A program made the translations under genes and the position numbers. From NCBI GenBank assembly GCA_014084085.1, contig NPFB01000040.1:217346-281345 (forward strand): a DNA stretch of 64,000 nucleotides, in the 5' to 3' direction. The notes under the pieces were generated by a model. It did not search any database. It was not told the origin of the DNA and was given only the letters and a program-made list of their open reading frames with translations. This DNA is from Hondaea fermentalgiana. Taxonomy: Eukaryota; Sar; Bigyra; Thraustochytrida; Thraustochytriidae. Below are positions 17,632-29,100 of the stretch, piece by piece. The first letter of the stretch is position 1. Every line of letters starts with the position of its first letter.

Positions 17632-18065
17632 ATGTCGCGCAATGCCGGTGCGGCATCCGGCACGCAGCCGAACCCCATCAATGTGATGAAACAATGGGCA
17701 GCACATTGCGAGAAAGAACTGGTACGTGGCGTCTGTTGCATGCGAGAAAGACCAACAAAAGAGAAGAAAGAGAGAACTTGAGAGAGACTTTCTGCTTGGC
17801 AAAAATTGCAACTAACAGTACTCGAATGAAATAGACCATGTCAGACAAATGGTTTGAAAATTGGAGCGAGGTCTACTTCCCAGACCAGAAAATCGGCAAC
17901 GTCGACGACCGCGTTGATGAACTCAGCCGGCGCGCCGCCGAGCTCAAGTCCAAGATGGAAGAAGTCAATGCAGAGCGCAGCAAAATCGAACTCGAGGTTT
18001 TTGAGAGCCCATTTCGAGTCAAGTCCTCGGCACTGCTCAAACCCGCATACCCGCATCGTGGATAA
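17632..18065 (+). CDS. Small coiled-coil protein, two exons, function unknown
   Basis: Exons 17632-17721 and 17835-18065 give about 106 residues. Exon 1 starts at an ATG with A at -3 (MSRNAGAASGTQPNPINVMK) and ends in phase 0 before GTACGT. The acceptor is TAG at 17832-17834, preceded by an ACTAAC branch-point-like motif. Exon 2 begins with Thr and then an in-frame ATG at 17838, so an unspliced or alternatively initiated message could make a 75-residue form. The middle of the protein (DDRVDELSRRAAELKSKMEE) is a probable coiled coil; the end (SPFRVKSSALLKP) looks like a conserved motif, but I do not recognise the family. Its size, the coiled coil and its ciliary neighbours suggest an axonemal microtubule-associated protein. 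That is a guess from context. Confidence 0.65.
17722..17834 (+). other. Spliceosomal intron (113 nt) in the small coiled-coil gene
   Basis: Donor GTACGT at 17722, branch-like CTAAC at about 17812-17816, acceptor TAG ending at 17834, phase 0. The nearer CAG at 17816-17818 would put exon 2 out of frame. Confidence 0.75.
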
Positions 18066-18235
18066 ACAAAGAAAAGGTGATCAACATCGTAAAAGTTTGC
18101 TGCCGAAGCAGCAGATACAAGGAGGAGGATGCCTTGATTGACCTTATAGACCGGAAAATATTGTCGTTTTCTTTTTCTTGTCTTCTTTATACGTTTAACC
18201 TTGCGTATGGTCTTGCTCACTTCTGTTGCATAAGC
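18066..18235. terminator. Convergent 3' ends, coiled-coil gene and IFT139
   Basis: Only 170 bp separate the two stop codons, so the 3'UTRs probably overlap or abut. No poly(A) signal could be assigned with confidence. Confidence 0.4.
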
Positions 18236-21200
18236 TCATGCCCTGATAAGGCCTCTCGCCTTGTCGAGAATCTCCTTTTTAATCTTGGGATATTGCGGAT
18301 ACTGCTTGAGAACCTGATTCGAAATGTCGATCGCCTCGACATATCGCTTCGCCTTGAGGTAGTTAAAGGCAAGCTTGTATCCCACCGTTGCCGAAGCCAT
18401 GCCCTCATACTTCCAGGCCTGCTCATAATGTTCGGCAGCAGAAGCATACGATGCCTCCTTTTCCATGATCACGCCCAAAATATCCCACGCCTTTGCGCAA
18501 GAACGATTGTATTGCAGACAGCGCTTGCAAAGGTCCTGGGCAAGGTCATACTTGCCAGCGCCCACAAAGATATCCGCGAGCAAGAGCCAGCACCTTTCAA
18601 AGGCGTCTGCCTGTTCCTGATCATAAGGCATCTTGGAGATACGCTTGAGTTGATTCCGCGCCTTCGGTGTCTGCTTCATCATCATCAAAGCGGTCGACAG
18701 CGCAAGCAAGCTCGGCACGTGGTCAGGGTTCTCCTGCACCACTTCTACGAGCTGCTGAAAAGCACGCTCCACGTCGGGACGCTTCTTGGTAGACATGGTG
18801 GCATAACTTTGAAGCAGACGATAGTTCACGCTGTCCTTGTCCGGATACTCCTCAAGAAGTTTCTCGGCGGTGCGCACAGCCTCCTGCTGATTGATATCGT
18901 CCGCAGCGTCCACAATCGATCCTTCGTCTTCCCAAAGGTTAGCATTGTCCGGGTTGAGATAGATCTCTACCATTTGCGAAAGTGCACGTTCACCCCAGGC
19001 AACGTCGCGGCGCGCCTTGTTGAATTGCGAGATTGCCTCGTTAATTTCGTTGCCGTATCTGTGAAAGACGCCCTTGCAGTACGCAAAGCCGGGCGCGTGC
19101 ACGACCTGAGGCGACTTAAACTCTGCCAACTGGAAGTAACGTTTAGCCGTCTCGAGCTCGCCGCCGCGGTACAACAGCGAGACAAGTCGAGCAAGCGCGG
19201 GAAAGTTGGCCGGATTCCGTTCCAAGAGCTGTTGGTAATGGTAAATGGCGACTTTGACCTCGTTGCGCTGAAACATGAGGTCCGCGAGCATCATGGAGGC
19301 TTCCTCGTTTTGGTCATCGACGCGCAGCGTTGTCACGCACTGTGCATGGCAGCGTTCCAGGTCGCCCGAACGCAGATGCAGCTTGGCGAGCGCCAACATG
19401 GCTGGAACGTTACTCGAGTCATGACGCAGAGCCTCGTTATACAGCGCGATCGCCTGATCTTCATCCTTTTGAACGCGCTCAAAATGTTGCGCAAGCAGCA
19501 TTGTAATGGCCGCCAGCTCCGTCTTGGCGCGCTGCACGGCCTCGGCTCCGAGCACGCCTCGCGTCGAGCTCACAGCACGGCTTTGCGCGCTGCGGGCATG
19601 GTTCAGGGCCTCCACGACCTTTTCCTGCTCACCCTCTGCTTCGTGTACCTTGGCCAGCAGCTTGAGAGCCTTCACCTGCGCCAACAGATTACCAAGACCC
19701 GTATCTGCAACCATAGAGCTACGACGGCTACTACCTTTCGACTCGCTACTGCCGTCATTTGCTGCTTCGTTCTCAAGGTCACCCAGGGATGCCTGCAACT
19801 CCTTTTCTGCTTTGGAAAACTTGCTCAGGTCAAAGTACAACTTGCTCAGATCATAGCGGAGAGAGTGGCGGCTGGTCCCGCTCTCTGCGCTGCGCAGCGC
19901 AGACTTATAGTAGTCGACCGCACGCGCGTAGTCGTGCGTCGCAATGAGGACCTTGCCTATGCGTTGTGCGAGAGCACCGTCCTTGGGGTTTCGCTTGAGC
20001 GCCTCTTTAAAGGCTGCAATGGCTTCGTCAGGGCGATTCACACGCATGTATGCTTCGCCAAGCAACACGTGGCCCTGCGCGGACGGGCTCTGCTCAACAA
20101 GCTCCACATAGCATTGCACGAAAGCATCCTTGTCATTGCGGTGCGTGAGGTAGATTCTCGCCTTGAAGAGATGGGCCTTGGTGAAGGCAGGAGAGTCGAC
20201 AGGAACTGCCGAAAGCATTCGAAGCGCGCCCTTGACATCATTACGACGAAGGGCAATCTCCGCATCTGCGATGATCACGCGTACGTCTTGCGATGTGCCG
20301 GCGAATTCCTTGCGGGCACCGCGAATGACAGTCTTAGCTTTGGATTCCTCCTTGAGCGCAATGTACACGGCCGCCAGTTCCACAAAAACAGAGGCTCGGT
20401 CGTGCAAGCAAATCTCTTGTGTGCTGACTCCAACGCGCTGCCTTGACGACCCGCGGCGTCGCGTGCTGCTCGTACTTCCGCGTCGGGCGTCAGAGGATGA
20501 CGCGGCATTGTTGTCTTGGCAAAGCGCATCGAGACTTGCGCTGCCTGCAGTGGCCTCTGTCCGAATACCAGGGATCATGAGCGTGGCTTCGAGCAATGAG
20601 CGTGCCTCGCCAAGATCTCCTGTGGCATGTAAGCAGCGCGCCTTTACGAGTTTGTAGGTGATGCTATCTCGGATGTTAAAGTCGAGCGAAAGCGCTTGCT
20701 CCAATGAGGATTGCGCGCCATGAAAGTCCTCGCTGTGGAGCTGGATTTGAGCCATCACCAAATGAGCCGGCGCGAAACCAGAGTCAAGGCTGAGGCAATG
20801 CATGGCAGCCTTTGTCGCCGCTTCGAGATTGTTGCTCACGTATTTGGCTTGAGCGAGCTGCAGCTCGGCGGTGATCATGCAAGGCACGAACTTGACCGTC
20901 TTTTCCAGTAGCTTGATACCGTTTGATAGAAACTGTGGAATGCTTTCTGTCGAGTCGAGAGGCTCCGTTCCTGCGTGCTGAAGATACTCGCGCGCAATTT
21001 CGAGCATGAAATCAGGATTAAAGCGGATGATACTTTCGTATACAGAGGTGGCGCGCTGCGCCTGAAATGCGCGCACATGAATCTGCACCGTTTCATTGAG
21101 AAGCTTCAGCGAGGCTCTCTGCTTGCTGTCACGACGCCATGCGAGTAGGGATTCCAAAAATGCCATTTGGACATTGCGGCCGATTGTTTCTTGCAGGACA

Positions 21201-22402
21201 GCGAGGAATTCCAGCTGCTGAGAGGCTTCCTCGAGATCGCCACGTTGTACAAGACAGTAAATTTGACCGAAAAGGGCCGTGCTGTCGGACTCGTCGAGCT
21301 GAGAGGCGCTCATGTACGCCGAAAACGCAGCATCGAGCTTTCCCGCAAGCGACAGCTGGTATGCATGCTCTGTCGCGATTTCCAAGCTGTCGGGTCGCTT
21401 ACGCTTGGCTTTTTCTACAATACGGACGGTCTTACGAAGCACCTCGGTGTTTCGTTCAGCCAGACGCGCGAGAGGCTTGACCGCTTCAACCCAAAGATCT
21501 GGATTTTCGGGCTCCTGCTGCTCGAGGGCGTCACCGAGTGTCTGAATCGCCATGCAGGCATTCCCCATGTCGTTGCCGGTCGCAAGCCGGTACGTCGCAA
21601 TGATTCGGAGAGCCGCAAGGCTGTTGCGATCTTCTTCAAGGACTCGTTCCGCAATTTCTACCGCCATCTCCCAGCTACCCTGAAGCATGAGGAGCTTGGC
21701 TTTTTCGACGAGGGCGGGCAAAAACCAAGAAAATGTAATGGTGACGTGATCGAGCGTCTCAAGTGCCTCTGCAAGTTTGCCTTCGGCGCATAGTCCAGTC
21801 ACACGCCCCATCAGTGCGTCAAGCTCCTTCTTGCCAGAACGGTCGCTGTTGAGTGCTTGCTCAAAGTAATGCAGACCAGAAGATTGTTTCTGGCCCTGTT
21901 GCTGCTGGTGTGCTTGATGTGTCTGCTGTCCGGCGTGCTCTTTCGAACGCAGCTCGATCCAACCTCGAAGGGTCGCGGCCTTTACATTCATAGGATTCTT
22001 GTCCAGAATGCGATCTACCATTCGTCTCGCGCGACCAAATTCCTGGACGTGCATAAGAAAGGTGGCCGCGAGTAAAAGTCCCACATCAGAGGCCCGTTCC
22101 TGTGCACCTTTTCGGGAATCATCGAGCTCGGCAATCGCAGCATGATCCTGCAGTTTGACGGAACCATGGAGATGGTACAGCGCCTCAATTGCGGCATACT
22201 CAAAATCGCGCTTATGGCGGAGGGTCTCCATTTCTCGAATCGCCTGGTTTACATTTCCCTCTTGCGCCATGCTAAAGCATTTCCAGAATAGCAGCTTTCC
22301 ATCCCAGCCACGTTTGGCTGCGGCCTCGCCGCACGCCGTTTGGACATGTCTGAAGAGCTTTTCGCCCACAAAGTAGTTCACGAGCGCGTCAATGTCCGCC
22401 AT
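18236..22402 (-). CDS. IFT139: Intraflagellar transport protein 139 (TTC21B)
   Basis: 1,388 residues from the ATG at 22402 in one exon, close to the 1,316 of human TTC21B. The protein is TPR repeats end to end. Family-diagnostic stretches include the N-terminal ALVNYFVGEKLFRHV, MMLADLMFQRNEV, the block FAYCKGVFHRYGNEINEAI, ARNQLKRISKM and the C-terminal GYKLAFNYLKAKRYVEAID with YPKIKKEILDKAR, which match TTC21B closely. IFT139 is a peripheral subunit of the IFT-A complex, which drives retrograde transport in cilia and helps import membrane proteins. Low-complexity inserts (Gln/His-rich near 165-180, Ser/Arg-rich near 635-665 and 865-880) interrupt the TPR array. It is head to head with the outer-arm dynein heavy chain. 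Confidence 0.97.
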   Translation of the reverse strand: MADIDALVNYFVGEKLFRHVQTACGEAAAKRGWDGKLLFWKCFSMAQEGNVNQAIREMETLRHKRDFEYAAIEALYHLHGSVKLQDHAAIAELDDSRKGAQERASDVGLLLAATFLMHVQEFGRARRMVDRILDKNPMNVKAATLRGWIELRSKEHAGQQTHQAHQQQQGQKQSSGLHYFEQALNSDRSGKKELDALMGRVTGLCAEGKLAEALETLDHVTITFSWFLPALVEKAKLLMLQGSWEMAVEIAERVLEEDRNSLAALRIIATYRLATGNDMGNACMAIQTLGDALEQQEPENPDLWVEAVKPLARLAERNTEVLRKTVRIVEKAKRKRPDSLEIATEHAYQLSLAGKLDAAFSAYMSASQLDESDSTALFGQIYCLVQRGDLEEASQQLEFLAVLQETIGRNVQMAFLESLLAWRRDSKQRASLKLLNETVQIHVRAFQAQRATSVYESIIRFNPDFMLEIAREYLQHAGTEPLDSTESIPQFLSNGIKLLEKTVKFVPCMITAELQLAQAKYVSNNLEAATKAAMHCLSLDSGFAPAHLVMAQIQLHSEDFHGAQSSLEQALSLDFNIRDSITYKLVKARCLHATGDLGEARSLLEATLMIPGIRTEATAGSASLDALCQDNNAASSSDARRGSTSSTRRRGSSRQRVGVSTQEICLHDRASVFVELAAVYIALKEESKAKTVIRGARKEFAGTSQDVRVIIADAEIALRRNDVKGALRMLSAVPVDSPAFTKAHLFKARIYLTHRNDKDAFVQCYVELVEQSPSAQGHVLLGEAYMRVNRPDEAIAAFKEALKRNPKDGALAQRIGKVLIATHDYARAVDYYKSALRSAESGTSRHSLRYDLSKLYFDLSKFSKAEKELQASLGDLENEAANDGSSESKGSSRRSSMVADTGLGNLLAQVKALKLLAKVHEAEGEQEKVVEALNHARSAQSRAVSSTRGVLGAEAVQRAKTELAAITMLLAQHFERVQKDEDQAIALYNEALRHDSSNVPAMLALAKLHLRSGDLERCHAQCVTTLRVDDQNEEASMMLADLMFQRNEVKVAIYHYQQLLERNPANFPALARLVSLLYRGGELETAKRYFQLAEFKSPQVVHAPGFAYCKGVFHRYGNEINEAISQFNKARRDVAWGERALSQMVEIYLNPDNANLWEDEGSIVDAADDINQQEAVRTAEKLLEEYPDKDSVNYRLLQSYATMSTKKRPDVERAFQQLVEVVQENPDHVPSLLALSTALMMMKQTPKARNQLKRISKMPYDQEQADAFERCWLLLADIFVGAGKYDLAQDLCKRCLQYNRSCAKAWDILGVIMEKEASYASAAEHYEQAWKYEGMASATVGYKLAFNYLKAKRYVEAIDISNQVLKQYPQYPKIKKEILDKARGLIRA

Positions 22403-23147
22403 TCTGCTGACCCGTTTTATTTGTTTTGTTTGTCTCGCCTCTTTGCTTGCTCTTTAGTTGTTGTTCACGGCGTCGTTGTTCCCCGTCTTGAAGCTTTGCG
22501 ATGGTTGACTTTACGTCAAGCGCACAAAGGCAGCCTCGCCAGACGACTCAACTCGCCTGCACGCTTTCGCACTTGCTCGCTTGCTCGCCGGCCCGCTCGC
22601 CTCGCACGCACGCTGGCGCACACTCACTCGCTCGCACGCACCCTTGCACGCACGCACGCTCGCACGCACGCACGCACGTCCGTGCGCGAGTCTTCGTCTG
22701 AGCTCGTTTGGCTTGCACCTGGATTGGGCTGCAGCAGGCGGCCTTGCCCTCCAAAGAGAGCGCTCTCGAAAAGGACCGTTGAACCTCTTTCTTAGAGGCC
22801 TATCGAGGCAACGGAATTCTGGTCGCTACGTGGGCTTGCGAAGCCACGAATGATGCATGGCACGCAAGCGTCCATACATGCGTGCGTGCGAGCGTACGTG
22901 CGGGCGCGTCCGCATCGCAAACACGGGCCGAGGCTTGAGAGAAACAAGGGCCTTCTCGTCCGTCTCCGTCCTCCGGGCCGGTAGCCGCCGGAGGAAGAAT
23001 AGAGAGTCTTGAGACTGTAAGGACCAACGTCAAGCGGTGATAGAGTGAGAACGGCGCTAGGCGGGCCTCGGGCGAGGCGCGAGGCCGCGAGCGCGAGCGC
23101 TCCGATAGCGAAGAAGGGGCCACCGGCGAGGACGCGAGAGTAGCGCC
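22403..23147. promoter_or_regulatory. Bidirectional promoter region of IFT139 and the axonemal dynein heavy chain
   Basis: 745 bp between two ATGs on opposite strands. It is rich in GCAC/CGCA tandem units at 22600-22690 and GCGTGCGTGC units at 22877-22902. No convincing RFX X-box was seen. Coregulation of the two cilium genes is inferred from head-to-head orientation. Confidence 0.55.
22649..22902. repeat. Imperfect inverted repeat in the cilium-gene promoter
   Basis: The arm at 22649-22674 and the reverse complement of the arm at 22877-22902 match at 24 of 26 positions, with a spacer of about 200 bp. Both arms are low-complexity CGCA-type repeats, so chance or repeat expansion may explain the pairing. 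Confidence 0.6.
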
Positions 23148-26100
23148 ATGGACAAGTCATTTCGCTCGCGTGGGTCGCCCAAGCGTCGCGAGCTCAAAGG
23201 CTTGGCGGCCGACAAGAAAGGAGGCGACACACAGCGCGAAAACAAACTGCTTCGCAACGCCTTTGCCGATGCGGACGACATGCGCAAGAACGAGGACATT
23301 GTCGCTCGAGCAAGAAGCCAAGACCCTCGCATCTCTTGGGTGGCTGGCCTTGTCAGTGACTTTTTCCGCTCGCATACGCTCGACAAGTTCGCCGAGGACG
23401 AGGACACGCTGCGAAAACTCAAGGGTCTGCTTGACTCTGATGGCGTACAAACTCTCTACGTCGTCGAGCAAGGTGCCTCGCTAAGGGTGTCATCCGAGGT
23501 GCCTTCCTCCGCGGAGCGGCGCGGGGAGCGCATGCTCTACTTTACAAAGCTCGGCGATGGGCCAGTGAGTCGGGAAAAGTATACCAGCGAGATCCTTGTC
23601 GGAGATTGCAATGTGGATCCGGTTCAGCAACTTGAGCTCGTCACACAAGACGTCTTCATGCCGCTTTTAAGCAATACGGCGAACCAAGCGTCCTGGTCCG
23701 ATGCCATGCGCAAAGAGATGATGGACAACGTTCACAGCTTTGTGTCCAGCGTTCAAATCACGTCAGGGCTCATGCGGGGCGAGACGTTTCTGCCCTTGCC
23801 AAATCTCTCGCTGCTTCCGGAAGAAGACGAGGCGGGCATCGCTGCAGGGGGCGGCGACCCGACCTCGCCGTCTTCGCCTTCGCGTCGGGGCGAAGAGAAC
23901 ATCGGCAGGACTCGCGAAGCCAGCGAGGACGAACGTCGGGAAGAAAAGGAGAGACTCACGAAACAGCGCGCTCTTGGTCTCTTCGCAGGCCGCAATGCTT
24001 CTCATTTGACGGCAAGCGCACCAGCGATTGCAACGGTTACGAGCCCTCAGGCAGAAGGATATGCACTTTCGATTCAAAAGGAGCGCATTCACGTCTTTGA
24101 GGGCTGCCTCATTACGTGGACGAAGCAAATTCGAAATGTGCTGCGTCTCGATCCGGAGAGCAAGCTGCAAAAGGGCAAGAACCCCGGACCTCTCGAGGAG
24201 CTTGCGTTTTGGAAGCGTAAAGCCGCGAATCTGAACTCTGTCTTTGAGCAGCTTCAGACGCCTCGTGTGCGCAAGGTGCTGCGGTACCTGGACTCCTCAA
24301 AATCAACCTACAACGAACCATTTGCAAAGCTCTGCAAAGAGGCCTTTGCAGCTCGTGACGAGGCCAACAGCAACGTTCGTTTCCTTCGACCTCTCCGTCC
24401 CTGGCTCGACAGGTTGACGTCCATCTCAGAGTTTTTGGACCTCCCCAAGGTTTTTCGCCCAACCATGCACACGATCTTGCTCATTTGGAAGACATCAGAA
24501 CACTACAACACGGTGCCACGCCTTGTCGTACTCATGCGTCAGCTCGCAAACGCAGTTATTGCGCGATGCGTCGGCTATTTGAGCGGGTCGAGCCTCTTTT
24601 CGATGATTGAGAATGACGAACACACCAAAGCCAACGAGACTCTCAAAAGCGTTCTCCGTGTCATTGGTGCCTTTAAGTCGACGTATTTCGACTACAAGGC
24701 ACGCGCAAATGCAGAATGTATCACCAACCCGTGGAAAGTTCAAAATGCTGCATTGTTCACGCGTCTAGATACCTTTCTCGAGCGTTGTCACGACCTGCTT
24801 GACCTGACGCAGACCATTTGGCACTTTAGTAAATTGAACAAGATCGAGATCGGCGGCACAAAGGGCAAGACGCTGACAACCTCAGTTCACCAGGTTCACG
24901 CAGACTTTGAGAATGGTGTCCAAGCCATGAAGGAGGTCTCGTACGATGTGATGGATGTTGATGCCAAGGCCTTCGATGATGACTTTTACGAGTTCCGCGT
25001 GAAAATTAAGGAGCTCGAGAGACGGATTGCGAGCGTGCTCGCGCAAGGATTTGAGGATTGCCCGACCATCACCGGTCGCTTCAAACTTCTCGACTCCTTC
25101 GAGCAGTTTCTCGAGCGACCTGTGATTCAGGACGAGCTCGAGCACAAACACATTGTCCTACTAGAAACATTTGGAAAGGATCTCGAGGCAGTCCAGCAAG
25201 AGTTTCAGGAACTGCGCGACGATCCTCCGATTGGAGCTAACATGCCCCCAACTGCCGGGGCACTTGCCTGGTGTCGGGGCTTGCTTGATCGTGTCAGCGT
25301 TCCCATGGCAAAACTTCGCGAACTCAATACATCTATTTTGGATCGCGAAAGCACCCGCGACACCATCAAGGCTTATACCTCTCTCATTGCCAACCTTGCA
25401 GAGTATGAGCACGAGCATGTCAGAGCTTGGGAGGCAAGCATCGAGTCCTCGTCTATCAGCAAGCTCAAGCTGCCTCTGCTCCGCCGCAACGAAGAAACAC
25501 AGCAACTCATCGTCAACTTTGACCCTGCACTCGTCCATCTTTTGCGCGAAGTAAAGTACTTTCGCCTGCTTGGCCTTGACGTGCCAAGCAACGCGCTTGA
25601 GATCTATGAAAAGGTGGAAGACTTTCGACGCGAGACTGGTAATCTCGAGCTAATTGTGCAAAAGTACAACAAGATGCACGCTTCACTGCTGCCCGTGGAA
25701 AAGCCGCTTCTCCGCCAACATCTTCACCGAATTGACAAAGTCATCAGCCAGGGTCTTCGTACGCTGACGTGGAAAAGTCACGGCATCGAGTCCTTCATCA
25801 ATGAGGCCACGGGGACTGTGCAAGAGGCGGATGATATTCTCACGACCATGAAGGACAACATGGAGTACATTGAGGAGCTTCTGGAGCGCTGGCAAGACTC
25901 TCCTATCCTCCACAGGACGACCAAGGCGGTATCTGTGGAGGAATTCAATCTCAATGCCAAGCGTGAAGTGATGACAAAGTATCAGCTTATTACCGATGGA
26001 GGTCGCGAGATCCACAAGCTCCTCAAGGAAGTTGTCAAGAAGCTCAAGGTCAGTGCCGGTCTCCCCGACTGGAAGACCTACGTGGACTTCATCAACAACA

Positions 26101-29100
26101 TCGTCATTGCCGGGCTCAGCCAGACGGCTTGCGTGAGTCTTGCATATTTGCAGCGCGAGCTTGATCTGGAAGTCATTCAGAACGAGGCCAAGTTACCGCT
26201 GATTGAGGTTGATCTTATCCTCAGCAGCCGTATGGTCCTCTTTTCACCTTCTCTCGATGCAACTTCCAAGCGAGATGGGATCCGGGACGAGGTGGAAAAC
26301 TGGATCGATTCCTTTTTTGCCATCGGTTCACTCTTTAAGCGTCTCGACTCGCCGTCGGGAACATACAACAAGGAGATCACCAGCGACCCGGCGGTCATGC
26401 GTCTCGTTGCAGCAGTGCACTGTAGTCTCGACGACACAATCAATCTGGCTGAAGCGCTTCAGAAAGACTATGGCGAATACCAGTACCTTTGGACGACCGA
26501 CCTGAATGAAATGTTTGCAACCTTTCTGTCCACTGCCTTTCATATCGCGCGACGAAGGGCGACATCAAATGGATCGCGGGTGGCAGATGTACGTGGCGCC
26601 GAGCAGAATGTGAGTAGTGACAGAGACGGCACGGAGAGCCAAGACAATTATGAGAAAATGGAAGATGATGATGAGATCGAAGAAGATGAGGACGAGGATG
26701 ATGACTTCACGCCCCGCGGGCCCCGCAAAGTAGCGGATATTCCAGGCGTGGGCCCAGATGAAGGCGATCGTCCCATCCTGGAAAAGTTTGACGAACGCAT
26801 CAATGTCTTTCAGACGCTGCGAGTAGAGATTGCCGAGCTCGCACCAAGCAAAAATCTAGGATTTCTTCGCGTCAATACGCAGCCCATCAAGCAGGCTTTG
26901 TCCACGTGGGTAACTAAGTGGATCTATCTGTTCACGCAGTATCTGCACGACTATGTGACGAACAAGCTGCGCGAGCTTCACACGTTTGTGCAGACAGTGG
27001 AAAGTGGATTGGAGTTTGACCTAAATAGCGCGGAGTTTGATGATGATGCCCTCATGGCCGTCATGAGACACATTGCAAGCGTGCGCAAGCGAATGACCGA
27101 GATGGGTCGCCTGTTTAGCCCCCTGGCGGAGACGCTTGGACTCTTGCGGAAACATGGCATCTCCTTTGAGGCGGAGGAGATCGGGGGGCAGCCCATTCTC
27201 GACTTCCTCGAGCACGCTCCTGAAATGTGGGATTCTACCGTGAATAATGCATTCAAGGCGAGAGAGCGCATTCAGCCCAAACAGACGCTCATGGCAACGA
27301 GGATCAAAAAGGAGTCGGCAGAGTTCAACCAACGGCTGCAGTCTTTCCGTCGCGAATTTCTCGAGAAGGCGCCATTCGGAAGCGTCGGTAACCTCGCGCT
27401 GACGCTCACGGCTGCGTACGACACCATTGATCAGTACACTGCCAGTGCGAAAAAATTCAGCGCCGAGCTCGACGACCTTCGCGCTCTCGAGGAGCTTTTC
27501 GAGGTCAACGTGAGCCGTGCTGCGGAACTCGATGAGATCTTTTCTGACCTCGCCTTGCTGAAGCGCGTGTGGGATACGAGCAAAGTGGTTGATGAGGTCT
27601 TTTCGAGCTGGAAGCCGATTCCGTGGGACGCCATCGATACTGACGGCCTTGAAAGTGAGGTCAGACGACTTGCTAATCTCGTAAACTCGTCATTGCCGGA
27701 GCAGGTGCATGAGTGGGGGGTCTTTGTGAACCTGCACAGCCGCGTGAGTAATATGGCGACCACGATCCCTTTGATTCACGAGCTGCACTCGCCTGCGCTA
27801 CGCGATCGACACTGGAAGCAAGTGATGGCCATCACAGGCAGCCAAGTGGAAAAGAATGCGCAATTCTGCTTTGTCAATGCGCTTGATCTCCAGCTTCACA
27901 GGTTTGCAGATCAAGTCACCGAGATCGTTGAGGTTGCCACCAAGGAACTCAAGGTCGACCAGCGTCTCAAGGCCATCGAAGACACGTGGGCAAAACACGA
28001 TTTGCACTTTGAAGCCTACAAGGCTGCCGATCCTGACTTCAAAATCATTGCTTCTGCAGAGGTCACCATTGAGGCTCTCGAGGAGCACCAGCTTCAACTT
28101 CAGACCTTGGCGGGCCTTGGCAAGTTCATGGAATACTTTCGAGAGCGAGTCACTACGTGGCAGCGCACGCTTGGCGTTATCGAGTCAACACTCACGCTTT
28201 GGCTCCGCGTGCAGCGCACATGGGCTTCGCTCGAGGCTATCTTCCTCTCGGGTTCCGACATTCGTTCCGAGCTCCCGGAGGATACAAAACGTTTCGAGGA
28301 GCTCGACGAGAGCTTTCGTGCGCTCATGACAAGTGCTGTGGCGACGCCAAATGCCAAGGAGGCATGCTGTCACCCAGGTCGCTTTACTGCTTTGGACGCA
28401 ATGTGGCGTGCTCTCGAGACCTGCCAGCGTGCGCTCAACGAATACTTGGACCAGAAGAAGAACATCTTTCCGCGTTTCTTCTTCGTGTCAAACCTCGCGC
28501 TCCTCGACATTCTTTCCAACGGCAACGAACCTCGCAAGATCATACCACATCTCAGCGCTTGCTTCCACGGCATTGATTCGCTCGACTTTGTTGCGCCACG
28601 TGCTGCGGATGAAGAGAAACGGAGGCCAAAGTCTCGCGCAAGTTCGGGACGTGGACGGCAAGTGTGGGAGACCGCAACCGCTATGACAGCCCCTGACGGC
28701 GAGCGTGTCGATTTTCCTTCCTCGCTCGAATTAACTGGGCCCGTGGAACGCTGGCTACAGGACCTCGCCTCCACGATGCATCAGACGCTGCGATCAGAAA
28801 CGAGTCAGGCACTCAGCAAGACTGCCGGGTGGGTTGCCGAGCTACCGCGTCACAAGTGGGCCTTGGAATTTCCGGCCCAGGTTGTTCAACTCGCCGCGCA
28901 GGTTATGTGGACGGATGAGTGCAGAACCGCTATTGAAGAGCTCGAAGCAGGGCAAGAAGATGCCCTGGAAAAGTACCATAGTGTCTGCACAAAGCGTCTG
29001 CAGAATCTCATTGAGCTGGTCCAGAACCCTCTGAGCAAGGAGGATCGCGTCAAGATCATAGCTCTGCTCACGCTCGACGTACACGGCAAAGAGGTCGTCG

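Noticed and set aside
18077..20446. A 789-codon open frame on the plus strand
   Set aside because: It is exactly antisense to the conserved TPR-coding sequence of IFT139; high GC content keeps the opposite strand free of stops, and the translation shows no domain.
22403..23147. RFX X-box in the IFT139/dynein promoter
   Set aside because: I looked for a GTTGCC-type inverted half-site pair and found no convincing match.
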